From assembly GCA_035282925.1 (NCBI GenBank), contig DATEUW010000026.1:1-41983 (forward strand): DNA of 41,983 nucleotides, given 5' to 3'. This DNA is from ASMP01 sp035282925. GTDB taxonomy: Archaea > Nanobdellota > Nanobdellia > Pacearchaeales > GW2011-AR1. Positions 1-7,331 of this stretch are shown piece by piece (within the stretch, counting starts at the first letter, position 1; every line of letters begins with the position of its first letter). The position numbers were made by a program, and so were the translations under genes. The notes below the pieces were generated by a model. It made no database searches and was not told the DNA's origin. It saw only the letters and a program-made list of their open reading frames with translations.

Positions 1-1442
1 TCGAGTTTCTCCAGCTCGAATTTTTTTAAAATAGCACCGCTCTTCCTCAGAATTGAACTTGCCCTTGCATAACTGTACATCAGATATGGGCCTGTATCGC
101 CCTCGAAAGAGACGAATTTTTTTATATCAAAAATAGCATCAGTTTTCCTGTTGTTTTTCAAATCTCCGTAAAAGATAGAGGCTATTGCAACCTTTAGGGC
201 TCTCTTTTGCAGTTCTTTCTTGGAAATTTTTTTTACTCTCTTTTTTATTTCTTTTTCTGCAAGATGTTCTGTTTTTTCCAGGATTTCTTCCATAAAAACA
301 GTCTTCCCTTTTCTGGTTGAAAATCTCTTTCCGTTTTTGTCCAGATAAAGGCCGTGGTCTACGTGGGTGCAGTTCTGAGCCCATTTGTAACCCATCAACT
401 CCAGGATTTTGAAGAGCTGCCTGAAATATAATTTCTGCTCCTGGCCAACTTCATAGAGCATCTTATCAAATTTGTATCTCCTGTACCTATCTATGGCTGC
501 AGCAATATCCCTTGTTATGTACAGAGTTCCACCGTCGCTTTTTTCTATTACTGCATTTTCAAGGCCCCACTTGTTCAGGTCAATTATGAGCGCCCCTTTG
601 CTTTTCCTGAGAAGCCTTTTTTCCTGCAATTGCTCGATGACCTTTCTTGATTTTTTATTATACATGGATTCCCCTTCATAAGCATCAAATTTTATTCCGA
701 GGGTTTTGTAGATTCCCTTGAAATTTTCAATAGAGATGTCCCTGAAAAACTTCCACAGAAGAAGCGCGCTCTTTTCCCTGTTTTCCATTTTTTTAAACCA
801 TTCTCTTGCTTCTTCCTCATATTTTTTCTTGTTCGCCTCGACATAAATTTCAAAAAGATGCTGTGTCAGCTTTCTGTTCAGTTTTTTTTCAGAACCGAAT
901 TTTTTATATCCAAAAAGGAGCTTTCCGAACTGGGTGCCCCAGTCCCCGAGGTAATTTATCCTCGTCACCCTGTGCCCTGTAAATTCCAGGATGTTTGACA
1001 GGGAGTTTCCTATTATCGTGGATCTTAAATGCCCTATCCCGAAAGGCTTTGCTATGTTCGGAGAGGAAAATTCGACAATTACCTTTTTTTTATCTCCTAC
1101 ATTCGTCCTTCCGTATTTCTTTTTCTGCGCTATTATGTCCCAGACAACCTGCCTTGCCAGGCTCTTTCTGTTCACGAAAAAGTTGAGATACGGGCCAGAC
1201 ACTTGGATATCTTCAAATTCTGTTGCAGGCGGTTCTCCTATTTCCTCTCTGATCTGGACAGCTATGTCATGGGGGTCCAGCCCTGATTTATCTGACAAAA
1301 AGAAGCACGGAAAAGCGTAGTCCCCAAGCTCAGGATTCTTAGGGATTTCTATCAGGTTTTCCAGTTCAGAATCTTTTATCTTTACCCTAAAGTCGAGCTC
1401 TTTCATGGCTTTTTTTAGCAGTCTAATAACGACATCTTTCAT
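1..1442 (-). CDS. argS: Arginyl-tRNA synthetase, 3' end cut by window edge
   Basis: Class I aminoacyl-tRNA synthetase that charges tRNA-Arg in the cytoplasm. The reading frame is open from the ATG at 1442 to the window edge, giving about 480 residues without a stop. The N-terminal part matches the ArgS-specific additional domain. The HIGH-type signature appears as GIGHLRST near residue 131, preceded by EFSSPNIAKPF. The second signature loop appears as FSTRKG near residue 373. A GDWGTQFGKL segment and the FDGDTGP-like stretch (here FEGDTGPYLMYSYAR) are also ArgS hallmarks. The C-terminal anticodon-binding DALR domain lies mostly outside the window, so the gene is incomplete here by position and not by mutation. 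A T/A-rich TTTATTAAG element about 29 nt upstream of the ATG could be its promoter. Confidence 0.95.
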   Translation of the reverse strand, partial: MKDVVIRLLKKAMKELDFRVKIKDSELENLIEIPKNPELGDYAFPCFFLSDKSGLDPHDIAVQIREEIGEPPATEFEDIQVSGPYLNFFVNRKSLARQVVWDIIAQKKKYGRTNVGDKKKVIVEFSSPNIAKPFGIGHLRSTIIGNSLSNILEFTGHRVTRINYLGDWGTQFGKLLFGYKKFGSEKKLNRKLTQHLFEIYVEANKKKYEEEAREWFKKMENREKSALLLWKFFRDISIENFKGIYKTLGIKFDAYEGESMYNKKSRKVIEQLQEKRLLRKSKGALIIDLNKWGLENAVIEKSDGGTLYITRDIAAAIDRYRRYKFDKMLYEVGQEQKLYFRQLFKILELMGYKWAQNCTHVDHGLYLDKNGKRFSTRKGKTVFMEEILEKTEHLAEKEIKKRVKKISKKELQKRALKVAIASIFYGDLKNNRKTDAIFDIKKFVSFEGDTGPYLMYSYARASSILRKSGAILKKFELEKL

Positions 1443-1530
1443 TCAGCAAAGAAGGAAAATAACTTAATAAAGATTTTGAAATGAGAAGTTTTTTAAGTGA
1501 AGAGCTATTCGTTTTTTATTAAGAGTGTAT

Positions 1531-1614
1531 GAGGGAGTGCCGGAGCGGTCAAACGGGCAGGACTTAAGATCCTGTAGCTTAGTGCTTGCGCAGGTTCGAA
1601 TCCTGTCTCCCTCA
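1531..1614 (+). tRNA. tRNA-Leu, anticodon UAA
   Basis: An 84-nt class II tRNA. The acceptor stem GAGGGAG (1531-1537) pairs with CTCCCTC (1607-1613), and A1614 is the discriminator base. The anticodon stem CAGGA/TCCTG (1558-1562/1570-1574) closes the loop CTTAAGA, so the anticodon is TAA (1565-1567). The long variable arm (about 1575-1589) is typical of Leu. The T arm has the TTCGAAT loop at 1595-1601. CCA is not encoded, consistent with the CCA-adding enzyme gene at 25813. No intron is visible. A TTTTTTAAG element about 35-40 nt upstream may be its TATA box. The next coding start lies only 4 nt after the discriminator base. Confidence 0.95.
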
Positions 1615-1618
1615 TTTT

Positions 1619-2335
1619 ATGAAAAAGAGTCGGGATGTCCGGTTATTAATCATACTTATTGTTTTATTATTTATTATCAATTATCCATTTCTTGACAGAG
1701 CATTGACAAAGTTTCTAGATACAGATGAAACCGTTGTTGTTAACAGGATTATCGATGGAGACACGATAGAGGCAGAAAACAGAAATGAAAGCATAAGGCT
1801 CCTCGGAATCAACACTCCGGAGCGCGGCGAGTTTCTTTATGGGGAAGCAAAACAGTTTCTCGAGGACAGAATTTTGAATAAAACCGTGAATCTAAAATTT
1901 GGAAAAGACAGATATGACAAATACGATAGAACTCTCGCATATGTTTTCCTGGACAACAAGAACATAAACCAAGAGCTTATTGAAAATGGATTTGCAAATT
2001 ATTATTTTCCTGCAGGAAGGGATTCTTATTATGAGGATTTTTTAACTGCCTGGAAAATCTGCATCGATAAAAATGTAAATTTATGCGAGAAATCAGGAGA
2101 TGTATGTGCCGAGTGTATTGAGATAAAAAGTTCCAGTACGATAATAAACGCTTGCTCTTTCTCCTGCAGCATAAATGGCTGGAAAATAAAAGCAGAAGGG
2201 AGAAATTACACTGAATTTTCTAATGTTCTTAAAAGCCAGGAAGAGGCTTCATTTAACTTAGAATTAACGCCTACGGGCGATACTATTTTTCTGAGGGACG
2301 ACGAAGGAAAATTAGTTTTTTGGGAGAAGTATTAA
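1619..2335 (+). CDS. Membrane-anchored staphylococcal nuclease-type protein with lamin-tail-like C-terminus
   Basis: A 238-residue protein. One hydrophobic segment (about residues 9-23) suggests a signal anchor with the nuclease outside the membrane. The SNase (thermonuclease) domain spans about residues 38-150, with DGDT at 46-49, the RLLGINTPE motif at 60-68 and YDRTLAYVF around 102-110. Arg60, Glu68 and Arg104 line up with the family's catalytic Arg/Glu/Arg set. The last roughly 75 residues (Cys-containing, ending GDTIFLRDDEGKLVF) resemble a lamin-tail domain, a pairing known from other secreted SNases. I chose ATG 1619 because upstream in-frame codons fall inside tRNA-Leu. It likely degrades extracellular nucleic acid, perhaps for nucleotide scavenging (inference). 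Confidence 0.85.
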   Translation: MKKSRDVRLLIILIVLLFIINYPFLDRALTKFLDTDETVVVNRIIDGDTIEAENRNESIRLLGINTPERGEFLYGEAKQFLEDRILNKTVNLKFGKDRYDKYDRTLAYVFLDNKNINQELIENGFANYYFPAGRDSYYEDFLTAWKICIDKNVNLCEKSGDVCAECIEIKSSSTIINACSFSCSINGWKIKAEGRNYTEFSNVLKSQEEASFNLELTPTGDTIFLRDDEGKLVFWEKY

Positions 2336-2430
2336 ACAAAAACTCAATTACTTAACTTTAAATACGGTGAAAACCATCTTTTTTTATCGATAACTGTTGG
2401 AAATAGAGCCTAATCAAAAAGGGCACACTA

Positions 2431-2491
2431 TTTCTTTAACTTGACCATGCTTGGACGAGTTTCTTTTAACTTGACTATACCTAGGCGAGTT
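2431..2491 (+). repeat. Tandem pair of 24-bp palindromic units
   Basis: Two imperfect copies of a roughly 30-bp unit lie between the nuclease and helicase genes. Each begins TTTCTTT(T)A and contains a 24-bp palindrome at 2438-2461 and 2468-2491. Outer arms AACTTG and CGAGTT pair in both copies. The inner arms are CCA/TGG in the first copy and CTA/TAG in the second, so pairing is kept by compensatory change. A related pair in the opposite orientation lies at 7235-7292. It could be a double operator, an RNA hairpin pair or a dispersed small repeat. Confidence 0.7.
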
Positions 2492-2515
2492 CACATACAT
2501 TGATACAAATTGAAA

Positions 2516-3955
2516 ATGGAAAGTTTTAGAAAGTTAGGCTTGAGCGAACAGCTTTTGAAATTACTAGAAAAAGAAGGATTCAGCGAGCCGAGTGAAATAC
2601 AGGAGAAAGTAATTCCTCTAGTCTTGCAGGGAAAAGATGTTATAGGCGGAAGTGCCACAGGCTCGGGAAAGACTCTTGCATTCGGAACAGGCATCATAGA
2701 AAAAACTGAACACAACAAAGGATTGCAAGTTTTAATTCTGACTCCAACGAGGGAGTTAGCAGAGCAGGTAGGAAATGTCTTTGTAAGATTTTCTGAGTAT
2801 AAACAATTGAATGTGGCAATTGTTTACGGGGGAGTCAATATAGGCCATCAGATAAGAGATTTAAGAAATTCAGAGATTGTTGTCGGAACTCCGGGAAGAA
2901 TTATTGACCATATGGAAAGGGGAACAATAAATTTCTCTGAGCTGAAAATCCTGGTTTTGGATGAGGCTGACAGGATGCTGGACATGGGTTTTATATATGA
3001 TGTTGAAAAAATAATAAAAAATTGTCCCAAGGAAAGGCAAACACTCTTGTTTTCTGCCACTATCTTTGGTGATATAGAGCACATAGCAAAAAAGCATATG
3101 AAAAATCCTAGAACAATTTCTGTTGAGTCATACGTTGATCCTGCAAAACTGAGACAGATCTATTATGATGTTCCAAAAAATCTGAAATTTTCCCTTCTCG
3201 TGCATCTTCTCAAGAGAGAGAGCCATAAGCTGGTGATGGTTTTCTGCAACACGAGGCACAACACTGATTTTATTGGAAGAAATCTGAGCAATCTTGGAAT
3301 AGATGTTCTGGCTATACACGGTGGATTGACACAGCAGAAAAGAAACAAGATCATGGAGAAGTTCAATGAAAACAGAATCCATGTTCTTGTATGCACAGAC
3401 ATTGCTGCCAGGGGCCTGGACATCAAGGGAATTTCCCATATCTATAATTATGACATTCCAAAAACAAGCAAGGATTACATTCATCGCATTGGTCGCACTG
3501 CAAGAGCAGGCAAAGAGGGTATTGCAATAAATATTCTTTCAGACAGGGACTATGACAATTTCGGCAATGTCCTTAAAGATCCGTCGCTGAACATAGAAAA
3601 AGCGGAAACCCCTGAAATTGAAACAGTCAGGATGATGCTGCCAAACCAGAATATGCAGAGGAGGCAGAGGTGGGATTCAGAAGACTGGAGGAGCAGAAAA
3701 TTCCACAGAGAACACCATGTCAGAAACCGCGAAGGGTCTGGAGAAGGACAGAGAGAGGAAAGACCTGGATTCGGGGGACATAGGGGGCCTGACCGAGGGA
3801 ACTTTAGGGCTGGCCAAAAAAATTTTGGTGGCAGAGGGGGCAGAGGAAACTTCGGAAGCAGAAGAAGAATTCCCCAACGAAGCGGAAACTACAGAAGCCA
3901 GAAAGGAAGGCAGGGAAACCGCGCCAGGAATTTCAACAGGCGCAGAAGGTTTTAG
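2516..3955 (+). CDS. DEAD-box RNA helicase with RGG/RNA-binding tail
   Basis: ATP-dependent RNA helicase, 479 residues from ATG 2516; an in-frame TTG 6 nt earlier is a less likely start. The motifs are in order: Q motif with PSEIQ near 25-29, Walker A ATGSGKT near 47-53, PTRELA near 77, TPGR near 125, DEAD at 149-152, SAT near 180 and HRIGRTARAG near 323. The core is complete. The tail from about 393 is Arg/Gly/Asn-rich with RGG-like and GGRGG repeats, as in RhlE/CsdA-type helicases that remodel RNA or ribosome precursors. It sits directly before the SRP RNA gene with paired palindromic repeats in its upstream region. The exact substrate cannot be read from sequence. Confidence 0.95.
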   Translation: MESFRKLGLSEQLLKLLEKEGFSEPSEIQEKVIPLVLQGKDVIGGSATGSGKTLAFGTGIIEKTEHNKGLQVLILTPTRELAEQVGNVFVRFSEYKQLNVAIVYGGVNIGHQIRDLRNSEIVVGTPGRIIDHMERGTINFSELKILVLDEADRMLDMGFIYDVEKIIKNCPKERQTLLFSATIFGDIEHIAKKHMKNPRTISVESYVDPAKLRQIYYDVPKNLKFSLLVHLLKRESHKLVMVFCNTRHNTDFIGRNLSNLGIDVLAIHGGLTQQKRNKIMEKFNENRIHVLVCTDIAARGLDIKGISHIYNYDIPKTSKDYIHRIGRTARAGKEGIAINILSDRDYDNFGNVLKDPSLNIEKAETPEIETVRMMLPNQNMQRRQRWDSEDWRSRKFHREHHVRNREGSGEGQREERPGFGGHRGPDRGNFRAGQKNFGGRGGRGNFGSRRRIPQRSGNYRSQKGRQGNRARNFNRRRRF

Positions 3956-3982
3956 CAGGATATAAAATTCTCTTCTCAAAAG

Positions 3983-3993
3983 CTTTATAAATA
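3983..3993 (+). promoter_or_regulatory. TATA box (BoxA) of the SRP RNA gene
   Basis: CTTTATAAATA lies just after the helicase gene and about 26-29 nt before the expected RNA 5' end at about 4012, which is the archaeal spacing. It is a strong match to an archaeal TATA box. Confidence 0.7.
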
Positions 3994-4011
3994 ATACAGA
4001 ACCCAGTCTAC

Positions 4012-4273
4012 AGTAGACTAGGTCGGCGGGATAGCCCTCCGCTGCTTGCAAATGGGCTTCATGGCAGACTGCAAGGAAGGGCGTAAAAGGAAAGTCAAAA
4101 AGTCCTTGTTCGGACGTTGACGCTTTGTCTGTCTCGATCTTGCAGATGCGAAACGGGTCAGGCCTTGATCGGAGCAGCCCTAAACATTTGTAAAGGTGCT
4201 TGACAGGTCGCAGAGCCGAGAAAGAATAAGGGTTCACTTTTCTGGCATCCTCGAGCAAACTTCCGAGTCTACA
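4012..4273 (+). ncRNA. Signal recognition particle (7S) RNA
   Basis: Archaeal-type SRP RNA of about 262 nt. The ends pair (helix 1): GTAGACT at 4013-4019 with AGTCTAC at 4266-4272, extended by GG/CC. The Alu part contains GGTCGGCGGGATAGCCCTCC. The S-domain helix 8 core is unmistakable: GGTCAGG at 4156-4162 and GGAGCAGCC at 4171-4179, the binding site for SRP54. The loop capping helix 8 reads TTGATC between CC and GG, not the usual GGAA-type tetraloop. The ends are inferred from the helix and the TATA spacing, so may be off by a few bases. An open frame on the other strand through here is a by-product of the structured RNA. Confidence 0.9.
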
Positions 4274-4289
4274 TATTAATCCTCGGAAG
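4260..4289 (+). terminator. Inverted repeat at SRP RNA 3' end, possible terminator or processing hairpin
   Basis: CTTCCGAG (4260-4267) and CTCGGAAG (4282-4289) form a perfect 8-bp inverted repeat across the RNA 3' end. The first arm overlaps helix 1, so the two structures compete. No strong T-run follows at once, so a processing or termination role is only a guess. Confidence 0.4.
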
Positions 4290-4310
4290 ACGGTTATAAT
4301 CACTAAATTA

Positions 4311-4322
4311 ATAAACTATTTT
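4311..4322 (+). promoter_or_regulatory. TATA-box motif ATAAACTATTTT, copy 1
   Basis: ATAAACTATTTT starts 26 nt before the ATG at 4337. The same string at the same spacing precedes the genes at 6684, 7332 and 25813. Archaeal transcription starts about 22-27 nt past the TATA box, so the transcript would begin at or next to the ATG (leaderless mRNA). Confidence 0.65.
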
Positions 4323-4336
4323 TTCTTTTAGAATAT

Positions 4337-4858
4337 ATGAAAAGGGGTTGGAATAAAATTGGTCAGTTCTATCTCGTTTCTGCCATAATCGTCGCCGCAA
4401 TAGTGATAAGTGTTATTGTTGTGACAAATTACTCAAAAAAGCAGGATTATAGTGATTTAAACAGCCTTAGGGATGAGCTGAATATAGAGAGCGCAAAAGT
4501 TTTGGATTACGGAATCAACAACCAGCTCAGCCAGGCAGCAATGAACCAGCTTCTCCAGGATTTCACCCAGAAATACATAGACACAGAATCAAGGGACAAG
4601 AACCTCTATTTTGTCTTTGGCAATCAGGATAACATCACATTAAAAGGATACCAGAATACTGCACACACTGTTTCCTTGGACAGTGCAAACATCGCCTCTT
4701 CTTCGGGGGAATTTTTAGGAATAGTGAATCCAACAGGAAGCAGTACAACTCTTCAGATAGACGAGAACGCCTACATTTTTACTTTAAAAAACGGCGAGAA
4801 TTTCTTTTTCGTGATTTCCCGAGAAATCGGAGGAGAGGAGCATGTTATTACAGGATGA
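4337..4858 (+). CDS. Pilus-locus membrane protein with prepilin-like N-terminus
   Basis: A 173-residue protein and the first gene of the pilus locus. Its N-terminus has positive residues, then KIGQFYLV followed by a single hydrophobic segment (about 10-29), the layout of archaeal class III signal peptides and pseudopilins. The rest is a soluble, probably extracellular domain with no Cys and no recognisable catalytic motif. No family name is recognised. It is preceded by the shared ATAAACTATTTT promoter motif at leaderless spacing. The position upstream of other prepilins suggests a minor pilin or an assembly factor (inference). Confidence 0.7.
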   Translation: MKRGWNKIGQFYLVSAIIVAAIVISVIVVTNYSKKQDYSDLNSLRDELNIESAKVLDYGINNQLSQAAMNQLLQDFTQKYIDTESRDKNLYFVFGNQDNITLKGYQNTAHTVSLDSANIASSSGEFLGIVNPTGSSTTLQIDENAYIFTLKNGENFFFVISREIGGEEHVITG

Positions 4859-4953
4859 TTTTATAATTATTGGAGATAGATATGTTAATGTTCAAAAAGA
4901 TAATTTTAATAAAAAAGGATTGGTTTAAACTAAAAAATGGTGTTAAGTATGAC

Positions 4954-6078
4954 ATGTTAAAAATTCAAAATCGCAAAGGAGTGAGCATAATGGTGGGCTA
5001 TGTTCTTCTCGTAGTTTTCGCAGTGATAATTGGGGCGATAACTTTCGCATGGCTCAAGACCTATGTCCCTGCAGAGGCTTTGAACTGCCCGGACGGAGTC
5101 TCGGTTTTTGTCAGCGAGGCAGCTTTCAATGATTCAACATTGAAACTGAATTTAAGCCTGAGAAACAACGGAAGATTCGACATTGCAGGATATTTCATAC
5201 ATGCATCAAATGATTCAAGCCAGGAATTGCCGACCATGGATTTGTCTCCTTATCTCAACGAGAGTTTCAGCGGAAAGAGATTCGGAAATTCTGTGGTTTT
5301 CGACCAGGGAGGGAACCTTTTCAAAACAGGAGAACAAGAAAGAAATATCTTTGACATTCCCTCTGAGATTGGTGGACTTTATTCCATCAGAATAATTCCA
5401 ACGAGATTCCAGGAAGTGGACAACAGGCAGAGGTTCGTGAGCTGCAGCGGTGCAAAAGTGCAGCAGCTCGTCGGTGAGCCAATTGTATGCATACCAAAAA
5501 CTTGCTCCTCGTTAGGATATACTGAATGTAATCCTCCCAGCTGGAGTCAAAGTGATGGTTGTGGAGGAATTTTGGATTGTGGAAGCTGCTTAAGCCCAGA
5601 GCAATGCGATGTTTCTGGAGAATGCTATGATCCTTCAAACTGTATGCCTGCTCCAAATCCAACTCTTCCAGGAGTCTGTGGTTCAATGGTTTGTGGAACA
5701 GCTACAAACGGAACCTGCGGTTCTGTAAGCTGTGGAACCTGCATAACAGGATTCGAATGCAATGCAACAGGCCAGTGTGTTTCAACGATTGGAAATGGTG
5801 TCTGTGACCCTGGAGAAGATTGCTCTGAGCCGGCATGTGCAGGACAGCAGGCACAATGCCAGACAAATTACATTTGCCAAGGAGGAAGTTGTGTGCTTGA
5901 CACTTCGGGAGTTTCCAGCTGTCAGGGTTATTGTGTCTTATTAGGAAATTATAGCACTGGTTTTTGTACTAACAGTGTAGGTAACTGTCAAAATGGTGGC
6001 GGGGTATACCAATCTGTAGGAGATCAGTGGTGCACCGGAGGGGCTCAGGCAGATACGTGTTGTTGTACTCCATTATAA
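4954..6078 (+). CDS. Cysteine-rich prepilin-like surface protein
   Basis: A 374-residue protein from ATG 4954. The signal NRKG followed by VSIMVGYVLLVV matches archaeal prepilin processing after Gly, with a helix at about residues 10-33. Residues ~30-170 form an archaellin/pilin-like beta-rich domain. The last ~195 residues carry about 30 cysteines, including two CGxC..C..GxC repeats (CGSCLSPEQC, CGTCITGFEC), a GNGVCDPGEDC segment like that of adhesin DUF4215 repeats, and a terminal CCC cluster. In-frame ATGs at 4882 and 4888 would add a long, unusual extension. TTTAAACTAAAAAA lies 30 nt before ATG 4954, which favours that start. It is probably a disulfide-stabilised tip or adhesive pilin (inference). 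Confidence 0.75.
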   Translation: MLKIQNRKGVSIMVGYVLLVVFAVIIGAITFAWLKTYVPAEALNCPDGVSVFVSEAAFNDSTLKLNLSLRNNGRFDIAGYFIHASNDSSQELPTMDLSPYLNESFSGKRFGNSVVFDQGGNLFKTGEQERNIFDIPSEIGGLYSIRIIPTRFQEVDNRQRFVSCSGAKVQQLVGEPIVCIPKTCSSLGYTECNPPSWSQSDGCGGILDCGSCLSPEQCDVSGECYDPSNCMPAPNPTLPGVCGSMVCGTATNGTCGSVSCGTCITGFECNATGQCVSTIGNGVCDPGEDCSEPACAGQQAQCQTNYICQGGSCVLDTSGVSSCQGYCVLLGNYSTGFCTNSVGNCQNGGGVYQSVGDQWCTGGAQADTCCCTPL

Positions 6079-6106
6079 TAAATTAATATAAATTTATAAA
6101 TTAAAA

Positions 6107-6592
6107 ATGTCTTCAAGGAACATGAAAAAAGAGATGAAGAAAGCAGTCACCCCTGTAATTGCAACAACGCTCCTTGTTGCGATGGTCGTTGTGATAGGAT
6201 TGATAATTTTTCTGTGGTTTCGAGGATTTACGCAGGAAGCTATCACAAAATTCGGAGGGACAAATGTAGAACTGGTATGCAAGGATGTAATTTTTGATTC
6301 CAGCTATTCCTCTGGAGAATTGTTTCTTTCAAATATCGGAAATGTTCCCATCTACAGTTTCAAACTGAAGGTAGAGAAACCTGGAAGCCATGAAACTCTT
6401 GGCATAGAGGACATCACTGGCAGCTGGCCAGAAACAGGGCTGAACCAGGGAGGGGTTTTCTCAGGAGACATTTCCTCGTCTGTATCTGGCGCAGAAAAAA
6501 TAACGCTGATTCCTGTTCTGAGAGGAATTTCAGATACAGGAGCTAGAACCCATGTCTGTGACGAGCAGTATGGGGAAGAAATTATTTTGTAA
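6107..6592 (+). CDS. Archaeal prepilin-like protein
   Basis: A 161-residue protein. The N-terminus has a Lys-rich stretch, KKA, then VTPVIATTLLVAMVVVIGLIIF, which resembles the archaeal type IV pilin/archaellin N-terminal helix. Ala stands where Gly usually precedes the cleavage site. The soluble part is short, beta-rich and has two Cys. An AT-rich element (ATTAATATAAATTT) lies about 25 nt before the ATG. It falls between the Cys-rich pilin and another pilin in the same direction, so is probably a subunit of the same appendage. Confidence 0.75.
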   Translation: MSSRNMKKEMKKAVTPVIATTLLVAMVVVIGLIIFLWFRGFTQEAITKFGGTNVELVCKDVIFDSSYSSGELFLSNIGNVPIYSFKLKVEKPGSHETLGIEDITGSWPETGLNQGGVFSGDISSSVSGAEKITLIPVLRGISDTGARTHVCDEQYGEEIIL

Positions 6593-6657
6593 GAAGAATT
6601 AGTTTTATATTAACAAATAACATAATAAGATATATCTAAAATTTATCTGATAAATTA

Positions 6658-6670
6658 ATAAACTATTTTT
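6658..6670 (+). promoter_or_regulatory. TATA-box motif ATAAACTATTTTT, copy 2
   Basis: Starts 26 nt before ATG 6684, the same spacing as copies 1 and 3. This supports the start at 6684 over the in-frame ATG at 6696. Confidence 0.65.
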
Positions 6671-6683
6671 CACTGATATTGTT

Positions 6684-7220
6684 ATGATAAATATCATGAC
6701 TAAAAATAAAAAAGGAGTTTCAGCTGTTATTGGGACAGTCATACTGATAGCATTAACGATTGGAGTCGTAGCTATTGTTTGGGCTGTAGTCAGCAATCTG
6801 GTGGAGGAAAATATCAGCAGCTCTGAATCCTGTTTTGGAGTTTTTGGCAAAGTCACCTTAAATCCAAGATACACCTGCTACAACAATACTGCAGGAGCTG
6901 GAGCAGATGAGCTCTGGTTTTCCATAAGCGTTGGCGACATAGAAAAAGTTGATGACATTCTCGTGGCAATATCTGGCGGAGGATCTTCTACAATTTTTAA
7001 GATACTGGAAGACAGCCCTGCCGGACTTTCATATTACCCAAACAGAACGCAACCAGTTGGAATTCCTGGAAAAAATTCTGGATTCACATACATTTACGAG
7101 CTTCCTGCTTCTTTTGCCGAGACGCCTGAAAGAATAGAAATCGCCCTGATAATCAACGGAGAAGTGTGCGGGAACATTGATTCCATAGAACAGTTCGACA
7201 GCTGTTCTTTGCTGGCTTGA
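6684..7220 (+). CDS. Archaeal type IV pilin
   Basis: A 178-residue protein with the most canonical pilin N-terminus in the locus: KNKKG then VSAVIGTVILIALTIGVVAI. The KKG/VSAVIG junction is the archaeal prepilin peptidase site, and the helix that follows builds the filament core. The mature domain has four Cys (residues about 53, 67, 158 and 175), enough for two disulfides. It likely is the major or a principal pilin. The start at 6684 is chosen on promoter spacing, and ATG 6696 (MTKNKKG) is possible. Downstream lies an oppositely oriented pair of the palindromic repeats also found at 2438. Confidence 0.85.
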   Translation: MINIMTKNKKGVSAVIGTVILIALTIGVVAIVWAVVSNLVEENISSSESCFGVFGKVTLNPRYTCYNNTAGAGADELWFSISVGDIEKVDDILVAISGGGSSTIFKILEDSPAGLSYYPNRTQPVGIPGKNSGFTYIYELPASFAETPERIEIALIINGEVCGNIDSIEQFDSCSLLA

Positions 7221-7234
7221 AATCAAGGTAAAAA

Positions 7235-7292
7235 ATATCTTCCAGGCTTGGCCGACATAAAGAAAACCAACTCGTTCTGGCGTGACCGAGTT
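7235..7292 (-). repeat. Second pair of 24-bp palindromic units, opposite orientation
   Basis: On the minus strand the order is TTTCTTTA plus palindrome at 7292-7269, then TTTCTTTA plus palindrome at 7258-7235. The first unit has perfect outer arms AACTCG/CGAGTT. The second has ATGTCG/AGATAT, which pairs at five of six positions counting a G-U. Inner positions 2-3 and 10-11 pair in all four copies in the window, despite base changes. Spacing is 34 bp here and 30 bp at 2438-2491. Confidence 0.65.
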
Positions 7293-7305
7293 AAAGAAAA
7301 ATATT

Positions 7306-7317
7306 ATAAACTATTTT
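7306..7317 (+). promoter_or_regulatory. TATA-box motif ATAAACTATTTT, copy 3
   Basis: Starts 26 nt before ATG 7332. It lies just downstream of the palindromic repeat pair, so a protein bound there could affect this promoter. Confidence 0.65.
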
Positions 7318-7331
7318 TAGCTTAATTGTAT

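Noticed and set aside
991..1320. Plus-strand frames opposite argS
   Set aside because: Shadows of a strong argS frame with both synthetase signatures.
2431..2491. CRISPR array or transcription terminator reading of the repeat pair
   Set aside because: Only two units per site with no spacers, and the other pair has the opposite orientation relative to transcription.
3717..3965. Alternative plus-strand frame in the helicase RGG tail
   Set aside because: A Glu/Gly-rich by-product of repetitive Arg/Gly codons read in another frame; no start signal.
3677..4303. Long minus-strand open frame (208 residues) across the helicase tail and SRP RNA
   Set aside because: It is antisense to the RGG tail and to a well-supported structured RNA, and the translation resembles no protein family.
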